From positions 310,001 through 374,000 of the forward strand of contig JAOALD010000001.1 in NCBI GenBank assembly GCA_025153755.1: a DNA stretch of 64,000 nt. The letters run 5' to 3'. The stretch is from SAR92 clade bacterium H921. GTDB taxonomy: Bacteria; Pseudomonadota; Gammaproteobacteria; Pseudomonadales; Porticoccaceae. A program made the position numbers and the translations under genes. Under the pieces are notes generated by a model. The model did no database searches. It saw only the letters and a program-made list of their open reading frames with translations, and had not been told where the DNA came from. This document shows positions 28,487 through 38,083 of the stretch, in pieces (positions within the stretch are counted from its first letter, which is position 1; each line of letters opens with the position of its first letter).

Positions 28487-28716
28487 TATGCTGATCTACC
28501 TGGGGTACCGAAAAATCACTGAATTGATGACGTGATTGTATGCCAAGAATTTATGTTAAGACTAACAAACGTTGGAGCGGCGGGTTTGTCAGTCTCAAAA
28601 TTTGGAACTTTAATAGGGCTATTTAGCGATGATGCGGTATTGCGCTCTAACTGACCGCCTGAGAATTTTGACCCTAACAGGGCCATCTTAGGATAGCCCT
28701 TTATAAATCCAGCTAC

Positions 28717-29202
28717 TTAATGCTCCTGACCGCCAGCCCCATGCACATGACCATGCTCAAGTTCCTCTTCAGTGGCCTCGCGCACGCTTTCAATAGAGAC
28801 ATCAAAATTAAGGTTTTTACCCGCTAGTGGGTGGTTGCCATCTACAGTAACTAATTCTTCCGTTACTGCGGTGACTGTGACTGGAACGCTGCCGCCCTGA
28901 CCAGTTTGTGCTTCAAACTGCATACCCACTTCAATACTGTCAACACCTTGAAAGGCATCGCGAGGTACTTCTTGGATAAGCTCTTGCTGAACTTCGCCAT
29001 AGCCTTCAGCTGCAGTAACCGCGACAACCATTGAATCGCCAATTTTTTTGCCTGCCAGTGCGTTCTCAAGGCCGGGAATAATATTGCCCGCGCCATGTAA
29101 ATAGGCCAATGGATCCTTGCCGGCAGAGCTATCTAGCGTCTGGCCGTCATCGTCAGTTAATGTGTAGTGAAAGCTAACTGCGCTGTTTTCTTTGATGGTC
29201 AT
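28717..29202 (-). CDS. slyD: FKBP-type peptidyl-prolyl isomerase SlyD-like
   Basis: The 161 residues have the split FKBP domain with an inserted IF chaperone flap (YGEVQQELIQEVPRDAF) and the SlyD ending EELEHGHVHGAGGQEH. The His-rich metal tail is much shorter than in E. coli, so nickel binding is probably weak. It is a cytosolic folding catalyst located divergently from phoB. Confidence 0.88.
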   Translation of the reverse strand: MTIKENSAVSFHYTLTDDDGQTLDSSAGKDPLAYLHGAGNIIPGLENALAGKKIGDSMVVAVTAAEGYGEVQQELIQEVPRDAFQGVDSIEVGMQFEAQTGQGGSVPVTVTAVTEELVTVDGNHPLAGKNLNFDVSIESVREATEEELEHGHVHGAGGQEH

Positions 29203-29350
29203 GTTCTTTGTCCAGTAGGTGATAAAGCGGCATTATGCGATAACAAAGCATAAATATCGAATAGATAGAGACTCGACTTATAAGAAACGGCTTTATTGAG
29301 GCTTGATCTATCTAAAAAGCCCAAACAAAAGATGCAAGGAGCCAACAGTT

Positions 29351-29368
29351 CTGTCATATTTCTGTCAC
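29351..29368 (+). promoter_or_regulatory. Pho box upstream of phoB
   Basis: CTGTCATATTTCTGTCAC shows two direct 7-mers (CTGTCAT/CTGTCAC) spaced 11 bases, the PhoB consensus. It predicts autoregulation of phoBR. Confidence 0.88.
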
Positions 29369-29418
29369 GTTGACCGCTTTAAATGGATTGCCAAAAGATG
29401 AAAGACGATTTGGATATT

Positions 29419-30120
29419 ATGCCCAAGCATACAATTTTATTAGTTGACGATGAAGCGGCTATTCGCACCATGCTCTGTGGCTCTTTGGAGACGGCAGGCT
29501 ACAATGTGTTGCAGGCAGAAAATGCCCAGCAGGCTCATGCCATGATCATTGATCGGGGCCCCGATCTGGTCCTGCTGGATTGGATGATGCCCGGTACCTC
29601 AGGTTTGGAGTTACTGCGTCGTTTAAAACGTGATGAACTAACGGCCAAATTGCCGATCATCATGTTGACCGCAAAAGCGGAGGAAGACAGCAAAATTTCG
29701 GGCTTAGATTCAGGTGCTGACGACTATATCCCCAAGCCATTTTCGCCTCGTGAGCTTATTGCCAGAGTCAAGGCGGTACTGCGGCGTATCGGCCGCGAAG
29801 AGCTTGCCGAGCCTATTGCGGTTGACGGACTGCTGTTTGACCCAATAGGTCACCGGGTCAGTATTTCCGGGCAAGCTATTAACCTTGGCCCTACCGAGTA
29901 CCGCTTGCTCCAGTTCTTTCTCACCCATCAGGAGCGCGTCTATTCTCGAGACCAGATTCTGGACTATGTTTGGGGCGGCAACGTCTACCTTGATGAGCGA
30001 ACCGTGGACGTGCATATTCGCCGGTTGCGCAAGGCAATTTCGGTTGCAGGTCATGAAAACTATGTGCAGACTGTGCGTGGAGCTGGCTACCGCTTCTCAA
30101 CTCAATTACACAATGTTTAG
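29419..30120 (+). CDS. phoB: Phosphate response regulator PhoB
   Basis: An OmpR-family regulator: receiver domain (ILLVDDE, phospho-Asp in LVLLDWMMPG, KPFSPRELIARV) and C-terminal winged helix (DQILDYVWGGNVYLDERTVDVHIRRLRKA). The start MPKHTILLVDDE aligns with PhoB proteins. In-frame ATGs at 29383 and 29398 would add 12 or 7 residues and cannot be excluded, since no site has a strong Shine-Dalgarno. phoR follows. Confidence 0.93.
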   Translation: MPKHTILLVDDEAAIRTMLCGSLETAGYNVLQAENAQQAHAMIIDRGPDLVLLDWMMPGTSGLELLRRLKRDELTAKLPIIMLTAKAEEDSKISGLDSGADDYIPKPFSPRELIARVKAVLRRIGREELAEPIAVDGLLFDPIGHRVSISGQAINLGPTEYRLLQFFLTHQERVYSRDQILDYVWGGNVYLDERTVDVHIRRLRKAISVAGHENYVQTVRGAGYRFSTQLHNV

Positions 30121-30137
30121 AAAAGGAAACCTCATCG

Positions 30138-31415
30138 TTGCGACCGGGAATGTTCACAGAGATACGTCGCATAGTGGTGGTGGGGCTGTTTACGTTTCTC
30201 TTTGGCTGGAATATTGGCTATCCCCTTGAAGTGGTTCTTTGCGGGATAGGCGCCTATATCCTATGGACCTTCCGTATTATTGGCCAACTCTTTAATTGGA
30301 TCGACAAAGGTATGCGTGGCATACCGCCGGAGACATACGGAGTCTGGGGCGAAATTAGCGACACCCTAAGCAGACAGCGCCGACGGCATCGTCGTACCCA
30401 GGAAAAGATGCGCAAAACCATCAGTCGAATCTCGCGCCTAACCGAAGCTCTCGATGAAGGTATTCTGGTCTTGCGCAGTGACTTAACTATTGATTGGTGG
30501 AATAGCTCAGCTACTAACCTGCTAGGGTTGCGCGCCAGCGATCGAGGCAGCGCGGTAATAAATTTAATCCGCGATCCCGCCTTTGTAGAGTATATCCATC
30601 GAGACGAATTTATAGGCTCCATAGACTTACCGTCCATTATCCAGTCCGATCGACTGCTTAAATTGTCGGCCTCAGGTTTTGGTGATAATGAAATTGCTCT
30701 AGTGATTACCGATATCACAAAACTCAAAAACCTTGAGCAGTTGCGCAAAGAATTTGTCGGCAATATATCCCATGAGCTGCGCACGCCGCTAACGGTTATG
30801 CGTGGCTATATAGAAACACTTCAGGACCTGCCAAATAATACAGCCACTGTAGAGACCGCTTTTGATCAGATGTCTGAACAGATAACCAGAATGCAAGCCC
30901 TGGCCGATGATCTTATTATGATTTCACGACTAGAGGCCGACAACCGAGAGCCTGTTCTTGAAGCAGTCAATATCAGTGATTTATTGCGCGACATCGTCTC
31001 TGAAGCACAGGCACTTAGTGATGGTAAACATAGCATCACTTTGGACTGCAAAGAGCAGACTTTGGTGCAGGCCGAGGCCAGTGATATTCGCAGTGCCCTG
31101 AGTAATATTGTCTTCAATGCGGTGCGCCATAATCCCGATGGGGCCAGCATCGCGATTCTCGTGAGTGATTATCAAGACTTTATAGACGTTTCAATTCGCG
31201 ATGATGGCGTGGGTATAGACCCTATGGAAATCCCGCGTCTGACAGAGCGATTCTACCGCGGTGATAGCAGTCGAAGCGCAGTGACTGGCGGCACCGGACT
31301 TGGGTTGGCAATCGTTAAACACAGCATCAAACGCTATGGTGGCCACCTAGTGATCAACAGTAGGCTGGGACATGGTGCTGAGTTTATCTGCCGCTTGCCG
31401 AAACAGAGTAGATAG
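30138..31415 (+). CDS. phoR: Phosphate sensor histidine kinase PhoR
   Basis: The 425 residues have two N-terminal membrane helices and a charged linker. A PAS domain, HisKA (NISHELRTPLTVMRGYIETL) and HATPase (NIVFNAVRHN, DDGVGID, GTGLGLAIVKH) follow. It senses phosphate status through Pst and PhoU rather than a periplasmic domain. The start is probably TTG at 30138, ten bases after AAGGA; ATG at 30150 is the alternative. Confidence 0.93.
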   Translation: MRPGMFTEIRRIVVVGLFTFLFGWNIGYPLEVVLCGIGAYILWTFRIIGQLFNWIDKGMRGIPPETYGVWGEISDTLSRQRRRHRRTQEKMRKTISRISRLTEALDEGILVLRSDLTIDWWNSSATNLLGLRASDRGSAVINLIRDPAFVEYIHRDEFIGSIDLPSIIQSDRLLKLSASGFGDNEIALVITDITKLKNLEQLRKEFVGNISHELRTPLTVMRGYIETLQDLPNNTATVETAFDQMSEQITRMQALADDLIMISRLEADNREPVLEAVNISDLLRDIVSEAQALSDGKHSITLDCKEQTLVQAEASDIRSALSNIVFNAVRHNPDGASIAILVSDYQDFIDVSIRDDGVGIDPMEIPRLTERFYRGDSSRSAVTGGTGLGLAIVKHSIKRYGGHLVINSRLGHGAEFICRLPKQSR

Positions 31416-31417
31416 CC

Positions 31418-31921
31418 TTAGCCTGCACAGGTGTATCTATAATGTAGAAAATAATCGCCTTCCTGAGCTGGGTCTGGCTCACTCCACTGATCCTCAATCG
31501 ACCAGCCTTTGGCGCAATAATGCGCCATTTCAATATATAAGCGTTGAATCGCAAGTGTTACTGACTGTTCAAATTTTGCATTAGGGCGCAGAGAAAATGC
31601 CTGACGTGATGCAAACATTTTATTAGGACTGTGGTTCATTGATCCGGGGGCGACAACAGGGCGCTCGAATATCCCAGAGGCAGGGTCTTTAGTACCATCG
31701 CCGTATAGCCTGGTGGTGTTTTTATACTCAGCTTTACCCAATACTCTGTTTAGAACTGGGCGGCTAGGTTTATTTTTCGACTCGTCGCACTCAATAATTT
31801 TATCGACAAAATCGGGTGAGTCAGCGTCATCGGTATCAAAATCGCAGGCACTAAAGGCACTTGTTGAACACAGCCAGATTATGCAGGTGCTGATCAAAAA
31901 ACGCAGTGATTTCGAGTTCAT
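31418..31921 (-). CDS. Hypothetical secreted protein
   Basis: The 167 residues begin with a signal peptide ending in CSTSAFSA. Cys residues in the mature part (ACDFDTDD, IIECDES, YCAKG, YTCAG) could form disulfides. No family was recognised. It is convergent with phoR with only two bases between the stops. A periplasmic role is inferred from the signal peptide alone. Confidence 0.65.
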   Translation of the reverse strand: MNSKSLRFLISTCIIWLCSTSAFSACDFDTDDADSPDFVDKIIECDESKNKPSRPVLNRVLGKAEYKNTTRLYGDGTKDPASGIFERPVVAPGSMNHSPNKMFASRQAFSLRPNAKFEQSVTLAIQRLYIEMAHYCAKGWSIEDQWSEPDPAQEGDYFLHYRYTCAG

Positions 31922-32052
31922 ACATAAAGCCTCTAGATAAATGCTGCCGACAATTTTAGCATCTGGATTGCTGTTGCAGAGAGTTTTGTCTAGGTTTGAT
32001 AAACAGTCCTATGGTTCTTAGTCGAAGCTGTTAGCAAAATCTCTGTGTGCAA

Positions 32053-32082
32053 AAAAAGGCGACCCCTGAGGTGCGCCTTTTT
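32053..32082 (-). terminator. Terminator downstream of the porin
   Basis: An AAAAAGGCG arm pairs with CGCCTTTTT around a CCTGAGG loop region, 16 bases after the porin stop on the minus strand. The T-run lies on both strands. Confidence 0.75.
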
Positions 32083-32097
32083 AAACACCGTCTAATA

Positions 32098-33066
32098 CTA
32101 GAACTTATGTTCCATACCTAGACCAAAGGCTGTATCTTCTTTGTCAGCTTCACCAACAGACGAGTCTGTATGGTCAGTATAAAACACATAGAGCTTAGTG
32201 CCTTTGGCGAGTTTGTAATCAGCACCTAAGGACATAGTCTGTTCTTCGTCGCCATCAGCGTCATCTTCTATGGAACCATACTGAGCTTTCAAGGTAGTTT
32301 TCTTGTCGAGTTTGTAAGCTGCACTCACAAAGAAACCTGATTCGTCCTTAGTGCCTAGATTATCTTCGTTCTGCTGATACATAACCCCTAGTTTGAGCGC
32401 ATCTATGTTGTACTGCGCAACTATGCGCATAAGGTCTTGGTTGTCGACATCCTGATCGCCGGCAACAGCAATATAGAGGTTACCTTGACTGTAGCTCAGT
32501 GAGTAAGAAATACCATCAGTAAGGCCAGTATCATCTTGGCCATCGCCATCAATATCAGTGCCTTCGCCTGGAATCATAGCAACAGTAGTCGAAAAGCCAT
32601 TCATCTTTGGCGAGCTATAGGCAACAATATTGGAAACGCGATTTTCCCCTTCAAAGGTGTTTTTAATATCGCCTTCGAGGTCATTAAATAGATCGATCTT
32701 GTTCTGTGCCAGTTTGGTCGGGGAATCATGTTTGCCCGCCCATACAGTACCGAAGCTGCCTTTGATACCACCCATGATATTGCGTTGAGTAAAGGTCTGG
32801 CCTTTGCAGTCGCCATCATCAACACACATCTCAAATTCAGCTTTATACACGGCGTAGAGGCCGTCAGCAATTTCGGTCTTACCTTTGACACCTAGGCGTG
32901 AAGCATTGCTATTAAGCTTCCATGTGTCAGTTGTGCCATTATCTGCATTTACCACAGAGACATTTACCTTGCCATAGATGGTGCCATCAATTGGTCCAGC
33001 AGCAAAACCATGTGAGTTGAAGCCCATGGTCGATGCAATAGCTGCTGCGAGTATTAATTTGTTCAT
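32098..33066 (-). CDS. Outer-membrane porin, Pho-regulated
   Basis: The 322 residues start with a signal peptide (MNKLILAAAIASTMG to GFAAG). The pattern is that of Gram-negative general porins (OmpC/OmpF-like beta barrel), with alternating strands, a constriction-loop region and terminal Phe in GMEHKF. The start has Shine-Dalgarno GGAGAAC; longer frames upstream lack a signal peptide. A Pho box points at this gene, so it is likely a phosphate-starvation porin analogous to PhoE or OprP. Confidence 0.87.
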   Translation of the reverse strand: MNKLILAAAIASTMGFNSHGFAAGPIDGTIYGKVNVSVVNADNGTTDTWKLNSNASRLGVKGKTEIADGLYAVYKAEFEMCVDDGDCKGQTFTQRNIMGGIKGSFGTVWAGKHDSPTKLAQNKIDLFNDLEGDIKNTFEGENRVSNIVAYSSPKMNGFSTTVAMIPGEGTDIDGDGQDDTGLTDGISYSLSYSQGNLYIAVAGDQDVDNQDLMRIVAQYNIDALKLGVMYQQNEDNLGTKDESGFFVSAAYKLDKKTTLKAQYGSIEDDADGDEEQTMSLGADYKLAKGTKLYVFYTDHTDSSVGEADKEDTAFGLGMEHKF

Positions 33067-33160
33067 GCTCAAGTTCTCCAAAAAATATAAGTGACCAGGC
33101 CTAGGCCTAGAGTCTGTCACTGTTCAAAGTATCAGACGCGGGAGAAATATATGTGCCTTA

Positions 33161-33179
33161 TATGACAGTAATATGACAG
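33161..33179 (-). promoter_or_regulatory. Pho box for the porin
   Basis: On the minus strand the site reads CTGTCATATTACTGTCATA, an almost perfect Pho box. It lies about 95 bases before the porin start. Confidence 0.88.
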
Positions 33180-33276
33180 ATAGCTGCTGAGTCCGTTATT
33201 ACCCCCAATCTGGACAAGGCACTGCTAATTAGTCGTTACAATATTTTTAAAGGGCAAAATTATAAATTAATGTTTA

Positions 33277-33294
33277 TGTCACATTTCTGTCATA
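33277..33294 (+). promoter_or_regulatory. Pho box for pstS
   Basis: TGTCACATTTCTGTCATA contains two direct TGTCA repeats spaced 11 bases, with an ACTG extension that continues the pattern. It lies 69 bases before pstS. Confidence 0.85.
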
Positions 33295-33362
33295 TAACTG
33301 CACTACAGTGATCGCCATGTAAAAACGTTATAGCAACTAATTGCGTACTATAGGAGTTACAT

Positions 33363-34421
33363 ATGAACCAACATGTGCTGATTTCAGCCCTATTATTCAC
33401 TATTGTTTCTATTACTGTCACCTCTTCAGCGCTCGCCCGTGACAGTATTGAAGTGGTAGGATCGTCTACGGTGTATCCTTTTTCAACGGTTGTCGCTGAG
33501 CGCTATGGCCGCGCTAGCGGCAAGCCTACGCCAAAGGTTGAATCAACCGGTTCGGGGGGCGGCATGAAGCTGTTTTGCTCTGGCGTTGGCACTAACTATC
33601 CAGATATCACCAATTCATCGCGCCGTATAAAAGCCTCTGAGTTCAAAAAGTGTCAAACCAATGGCGTAAAAGATATTATTGAAGTTCATATTGGTTACGA
33701 TGGGATTGTTATCGCTAACTCAGTTACCGTTGCGCCGATGAAGTTAAGCCGCAAAGATATTTTCCTCGCACTGGCCGCGCAGGTTCCGGGTGCCACCGAA
33801 GGTGAACTCATCGACAACCCCTACAGTACTTGGAAACAGGTTAATTCAGCGCTGCCAAACATTGCTATCGAAGTCTTGGGGCCTCCGCCAACCTCTGGCA
33901 CCCGTGACGCTTTTGCCGAACTAGGCTTGGAGGGTGGTTGCAAGGCTATTCCCTGGATCAAGGCAATGAAAAAGACTGACAAGAGTGCCTATAAAGCACT
34001 GTGCCATACGGTGCGTGAAGATGGCCGTTATATCGAAGCTGGCGAGAACGATAACCTGATTGTACAGAAGCTTGAAGCAAATCCGGCAGCGCTGGGGGTG
34101 TTTGGCTTTAGCTTTCTAGACCAGAATGCCGATAAGGTGCAGGGCGCACAGATTGAATCTGTAGCACCGACCTTTGAATCTATCGCCGACAAGTCATACT
34201 CCATATCACGTCCATTGTTTTTCTATGTAAAGAAGGCACATGTGGGTGTGGTGCCGGGTATTCAGGGCTATCTCAACGAGTTCACCAGCGAAAAAGCCTG
34301 GGGTGAAGAGGGCTATCTGGCCGAGAAGGGGATGATCCCGCTACCTACCTTGGAGCGAGCGGCTATGGCGGCCAGCACCAGAGGGCTGGTACCAATGATC
34401 GGTGGCGAAGCATTGAAATGA
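33363..34421 (+). CDS. pstS: Phosphate-binding protein PstS
   Basis: The 352-residue periplasmic binding protein of the high-affinity Pst ABC importer has a signal peptide ending at ALA-RDS. The phosphate-binding motifs are VVGSSTVYPFS, ESTGSGGGMKLFC and the TSGTRDAF loop. It is preceded by a Pho box. A stem-loop separates it from pstC, which probably raises PstS levels above the membrane subunits. Confidence 0.94.
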   Translation: MNQHVLISALLFTIVSITVTSSALARDSIEVVGSSTVYPFSTVVAERYGRASGKPTPKVESTGSGGGMKLFCSGVGTNYPDITNSSRRIKASEFKKCQTNGVKDIIEVHIGYDGIVIANSVTVAPMKLSRKDIFLALAAQVPGATEGELIDNPYSTWKQVNSALPNIAIEVLGPPPTSGTRDAFAELGLEGGCKAIPWIKAMKKTDKSAYKALCHTVREDGRYIEAGENDNLIVQKLEANPAALGVFGFSFLDQNADKVQGAQIESVAPTFESIADKSYSISRPLFFYVKKAHVGVVPGIQGYLNEFTSEKAWGEEGYLAEKGMIPLPTLERAAMAASTRGLVPMIGGEALK

Positions 34422-34442
34422 TAGGCTTACTTTGTCAAGGTG

Positions 34443-34471
34443 CAGTCCGACTTTAAAAGCCGGGCTGTTTT
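34443..34471 (+). terminator. Stem-loop between pstS and pstC
   Basis: CAGTCCG (34443-34449) pairs with CGGGCTG (34461-34467) with one G-U pair, followed by TTTTG. It is probably a leaky terminator or 3' stabiliser. Confidence 0.6.
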
Positions 34472-34522
34472 GTCATTTAAAGGTTTTATCAGACGTATTT
34501 TTTTAAGGATGATGTTTGCCCT

Positions 34523-35911
34523 ATGCAAGCGACAAACATACTTATTTTGATAATTGGACTGGGCGCATTCGCGTTCTTTTTAGGTCGTGGTCGATCAATT
34601 GCTTTGGCCGCGCCTTTGGGTGGTATTCGTAAACTCCATTCTCTGCCGTCTTACTATGGTCTGCATGCCGCTCTGTGGTGCGCACTGCCATCCTTGTTCT
34701 TGCTGGGAATGTGGATGATGTTTGATGACCCGCTCATCAACAGTATTGTTGTCAAGTCAGTGGCCTCAGAGATCGCTCCTACCAATTCGGCAAGCTACAA
34801 TCTACTACTTAATAAAATAAGTAATCTGGCTGATGGTATATTGCCGCGCAAAGGTGAGAATGCGGCGCTAGTTGCAGCAGCAGACCATATGATCTCGCTG
34901 CGGGTTGTTTCACGCTGGTCTTTGACCGCGCTGTTACTAACTCTCTCATCACTCGGGTTACTGTGGGGCTGGTCGCGGATCTCGGCATCCTTTCGCGCCC
35001 GGCCGGTAGTTGAAAAGGTTATGCAAAATATTTTGCTGGCCTGCGCCTGTCTGGCGATCTTCACTACTGTTGGCATAGTGTTGTCAGTGCTATTTGAATC
35101 TATTCAATTCTTCCGCTCAGTACCTATCTTTGACTTTGTCTTTGGACTTGAATGGAGCCCACAGATGGCGATTAGGGAAGACCAGGTAGGCTCCTCTGGT
35201 AGCTTTGGAGCAGTTCCCCTCTTTGTGGGAACCCTGCTGGTTTCGGCCGTCGCCATGGTGGTGGCAGTCCCCATTGGTTTAATGTCGGCGATCTACCTTG
35301 CAGAATATGCCAGCAAGTCGGTTAGAGCCTACGCTAAACCAGCCCTAGAAATTCTCGCCGGTATTCCAACGGTGGTATACGGTTTTTTCGCCGCCTTGAC
35401 AGTGGCACCTTTTCTACGTGATCTCGGTGCTAGCTTCGGCCTGTCGGTATCCTCCGAAAGCGCGCTTGCCGCGGGGGGCGTTATGGGGGTGATGATTATT
35501 CCCTTTATCTCCTCTCTTGCCGACGACGTTATTACTGCGGTGCCTCAGTCTATGCGCGATGGTTCTTTGGCGATGGGTGCCACTCAATCGGAAACTGTGC
35601 GCCGCGTTATTATTCCCGCAGCGCTCCCAGGTATCGTTGGCGGCATCATGTTGGCTATTTCGCGCGCCATTGGTGAAACCATGATTGTGGTTATGGCGGC
35701 GGGCATGGCGGCCAAGCTAACAGCCAACCCACTGGAGTCGGTGACTACGGTGACTGTACAAATTGTGACGCTATTAACCGGTGATCAGGAGTTTGATAGT
35801 CCGAAGACGCTGGCTGCATTTGCCCTTGGCCTAATGCTCTTTACCGTTACCTTGCTACTAAATATTTTTGCTTTGCACATTGTTAAAAAATACAGGGAAC
35901 AGTATGACTGA
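34523..35911 (+). CDS. pstC: Phosphate ABC transporter permease PstC (long form)
   Basis: The 462 residues are longer than the roughly 320 of E. coli PstC. An extra N-terminal segment with about three helices and a periplasmic loop precedes the standard six-helix permease. The BPD_transp motif EAA appears in SMRDGSLAMGATQSETVRRVIIPAALPGI. Long PstC proteins occur in marine gammaproteobacteria. The last eight bases overlap pstA. Confidence 0.92.
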   Translation: MQATNILILIIGLGAFAFFLGRGRSIALAAPLGGIRKLHSLPSYYGLHAALWCALPSLFLLGMWMMFDDPLINSIVVKSVASEIAPTNSASYNLLLNKISNLADGILPRKGENAALVAAADHMISLRVVSRWSLTALLLTLSSLGLLWGWSRISASFRARPVVEKVMQNILLACACLAIFTTVGIVLSVLFESIQFFRSVPIFDFVFGLEWSPQMAIREDQVGSSGSFGAVPLFVGTLLVSAVAMVVAVPIGLMSAIYLAEYASKSVRAYAKPALEILAGIPTVVYGFFAALTVAPFLRDLGASFGLSVSSESALAAGGVMGVMIIPFISSLADDVITAVPQSMRDGSLAMGATQSETVRRVIIPAALPGIVGGIMLAISRAIGETMIVVMAAGMAAKLTANPLESVTTVTVQIVTLLTGDQEFDSPKTLAAFALGLMLFTVTLLLNIFALHIVKKYREQYD

Positions 35912-37184
35912 GGCGTTGAACAATTTAGGCAAAATCAAAAAATCTCTGTCTCGGCGCAATCGGGCAGAAAGGCGCTTTCGCTGGTATGGTCGTATGGCTG
36001 TCTTTATTGGCTTGGCAGCGGTGATGGTGCTGTTTACAGATATCATCAGTAAAGGTCAGGGTGCCTTTCGTATTACATATATAGAGCTAGAAGTTACCTA
36101 TGAGCAGGATCGTATTGGAATACAGAGCCTCACTGATCCTGAGCAACTAGCAACTGGTAACTGGGAAGCTCTATACAAGGCGGCCCTGCGCAATGAATTC
36201 ACTGAGGTGTCTGGCCGTCGTGACAAGCGCAAACTCTATGGACTTATTAGCAGTGGTGCTGGTTTTGATCTCAAGGATCGTCTACTGGCCAATCCGCTTC
36301 TGTTAGGCGCGACAGAAAATGTATGGATACTGGCTGATGATGACATCGACACCTATTACAAATCTTGGTTAGACGGCGAACCCTATGCCGCCAGAATGTC
36401 TACAAAGCAGCTCCAGTGGATAGACGAGCTACACGCACAGGGTAAGATTCGGTTACAGTTTAATAAAAATCTATTTACCCGTGGCGATTCTCGTGAGCCG
36501 GAGCAAGCCGGGATCCGTGGCGCTGTAATGGGATCTTTGCTGACGTTATTACTGACCTTGCTGCTGTCATTTCCAATTGGTGTTTCGGCGGCAATCTATC
36601 TGGAAGAGTTCGCCCCGCGCAATCGTTGGACCGATTTTATTGAAGTGAATATTAATAATCTGGCGGCCGTACCCTCAATTATTTTTGGCCTGCTAGGTTT
36701 GGCTATTTTCATTAATTTTTTCCATATCCCCAGGTCGGTACCTATTGTTGGTGGACTGGTCTTAACTCTAATGACATTACCAACCATCATTATTACCAGC
36801 CGAGCGGCTATCAAATCAGTACCGCCCTCAATTCGTGAAGCGGCGCTGGGTATGGGTGCATCAAAGTACCAGGTGGTACTGCATCATGTGCTGCCACTGT
36901 CTTTACCTGGTATGTTGACTGGTGCGATTATTGGTATGGCTCAGGCGCTAGGGGAATCGGCACCCTTATTAATGATTGGTATGGTGGCTTTTATTGTCGA
37001 TATTCCCGCTGGCTTTAGTGACCCAGCCACAGTGCTACCCGTGCAAATTTTTCTCTGGGCCGACAGCCCGGAACGAGCCTTTATTGAAAAGACATCAGCA
37101 GCCATTATGGTATTGCTGAGTTTTCTAATTGTTATGAACACTGTTGCCGTATGGTTGCGCAAACGCCTAGAGCGGCGCTGGTAG
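35904..37184 (+). CDS. pstA: Phosphate ABC transporter permease PstA
   Basis: The 426 residues include a long periplasmic insertion after the first helix and a C-terminal permease domain with EAA motif SIREAALGMGASKYQVVLHHVLPLSLPG. The start MTEALNNLG follows ACAGGGA and lies inside the pstC end. A longer frame starting at 35868 would be within pstC and lacks a better site. Confidence 0.92.
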   Translation: MTEALNNLGKIKKSLSRRNRAERRFRWYGRMAVFIGLAAVMVLFTDIISKGQGAFRITYIELEVTYEQDRIGIQSLTDPEQLATGNWEALYKAALRNEFTEVSGRRDKRKLYGLISSGAGFDLKDRLLANPLLLGATENVWILADDDIDTYYKSWLDGEPYAARMSTKQLQWIDELHAQGKIRLQFNKNLFTRGDSREPEQAGIRGAVMGSLLTLLLTLLLSFPIGVSAAIYLEEFAPRNRWTDFIEVNINNLAAVPSIIFGLLGLAIFINFFHIPRSVPIVGGLVLTLMTLPTIIITSRAAIKSVPPSIREAALGMGASKYQVVLHHVLPLSLPGMLTGAIIGMAQALGESAPLLMIGMVAFIVDIPAGFSDPATVLPVQIFLWADSPERAFIEKTSAAIMVLLSFLIVMNTVAVWLRKRLERRW

Positions 37185-37196
37185 AAAGGAAATATT

Positions 37197-38069
37197 ATGA
37201 CTCAAGCTATTACAGCTGAAAAAAAGAAGCCCGCTAAAAAAACTACTGCCAAGGCGGTTAATAGTCTGGATGTGTCAGATCATAAGGCGACGGTGGGCAA
37301 AAATTTTGCTGACAATGCCAAGATGACGATGCGCAACGTCAACGTATTTTATGATGATAAGCAGGCTATTCATGACGTCAGCGTGGATATTGCTAAGAAC
37401 GAAGTGATTGCCATGATTGGGCCATCTGGTTGCGGTAAGTCAACTTTTTTGCGTTCGTTAAATCGCATGAATGATACGGTTGATATTTGCCGAGTAGAGG
37501 GTCAAATCTGCATGGATGGTGAAGACCTCTACTCGCCCAAACTAGATGTGGTTGAACTGCGTGCCAGGGTGGGTATGGTTTTTCAAAAACCCAATCCATT
37601 CCCCAAATCTATTTATGAAAATGTCGCCTATGGACCTAAGATACATGGCCTGGCCGATAGTAGGGTAGATCTTGATGAAATTGTCGAAAATAGTCTGCGT
37701 AAAGCTGGGTTATGGGAGGAAGTTAAAGAGCGGTTGCATCAGGCGGGTACCGGTTTATCTGGTGGTCAGCAACAGCGGCTCTGTATAGCCAGGGCCATTG
37801 CGGTTAGTCCTGAAGTTATTTTAATGGACGAACCCTGTTCAGCACTGGATCCTATTGCCACGGCTAAAATTGAAGAATTGATTGAAGAGCTAAGTCAAAA
37901 TTTTACCATCGCTATTGTGACTCATTCGATGCAGCAAGCTGCGCGTGTATCTCACCGCACCGCCTACTTTCATCTCGGACGACTGATTGAAGTCAACCCA
38001 ACTGAACAGGTATTTACTATGCCAGAGCATCAGCTTACTGAAGCCTATATTACCGGCCGCTTCGGTTAA
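37197..38069 (+). CDS. pstB: Phosphate ABC transporter ATPase PstB
   Basis: The 290 residues have Walker [10 protein letters not shown], signature [14 protein letters not shown] and Walker [13 protein letters not shown]. The Pst-specific FQKPNPFP is also present. The first roughly 40 residues form a Lys/Ala/Thr-rich extension ([12 protein letters not shown]) before the ABC fold, which most PstB proteins lack. Confidence 0.95.
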   Translation: MTQAITAEKKKPAKKTTAKAVNSLDVSDHKATVGKNFADNAKMTMRNVNVFYDDKQAIHDVSVDIAKNEVIAMIGPSGCGKSTFLRSLNRMNDTVDICRVEGQICMDGEDLYSPKLDVVELRARVGMVFQKPNPFPKSIYENVAYGPKIHGLADSRVDLDEIVENSLRKAGLWEEVKERLHQAGTGLSGGQQQRLCIARAIAVSPEVILMDEPCSALDPIATAKIEELIEELSQNFTIAIVTHSMQQAARVSHRTAYFHLGRLIEVNPTEQVFTMPEHQLTEAYITGRFG

Positions 38070-38083
38070 AAAGGGAGAATACT

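Noticed and set aside
28679-28702. Imperfect inverted repeat between slyD and gap as a terminator
   Set aside because: The stem is interrupted and no T-run follows on the strand that slyD would use.
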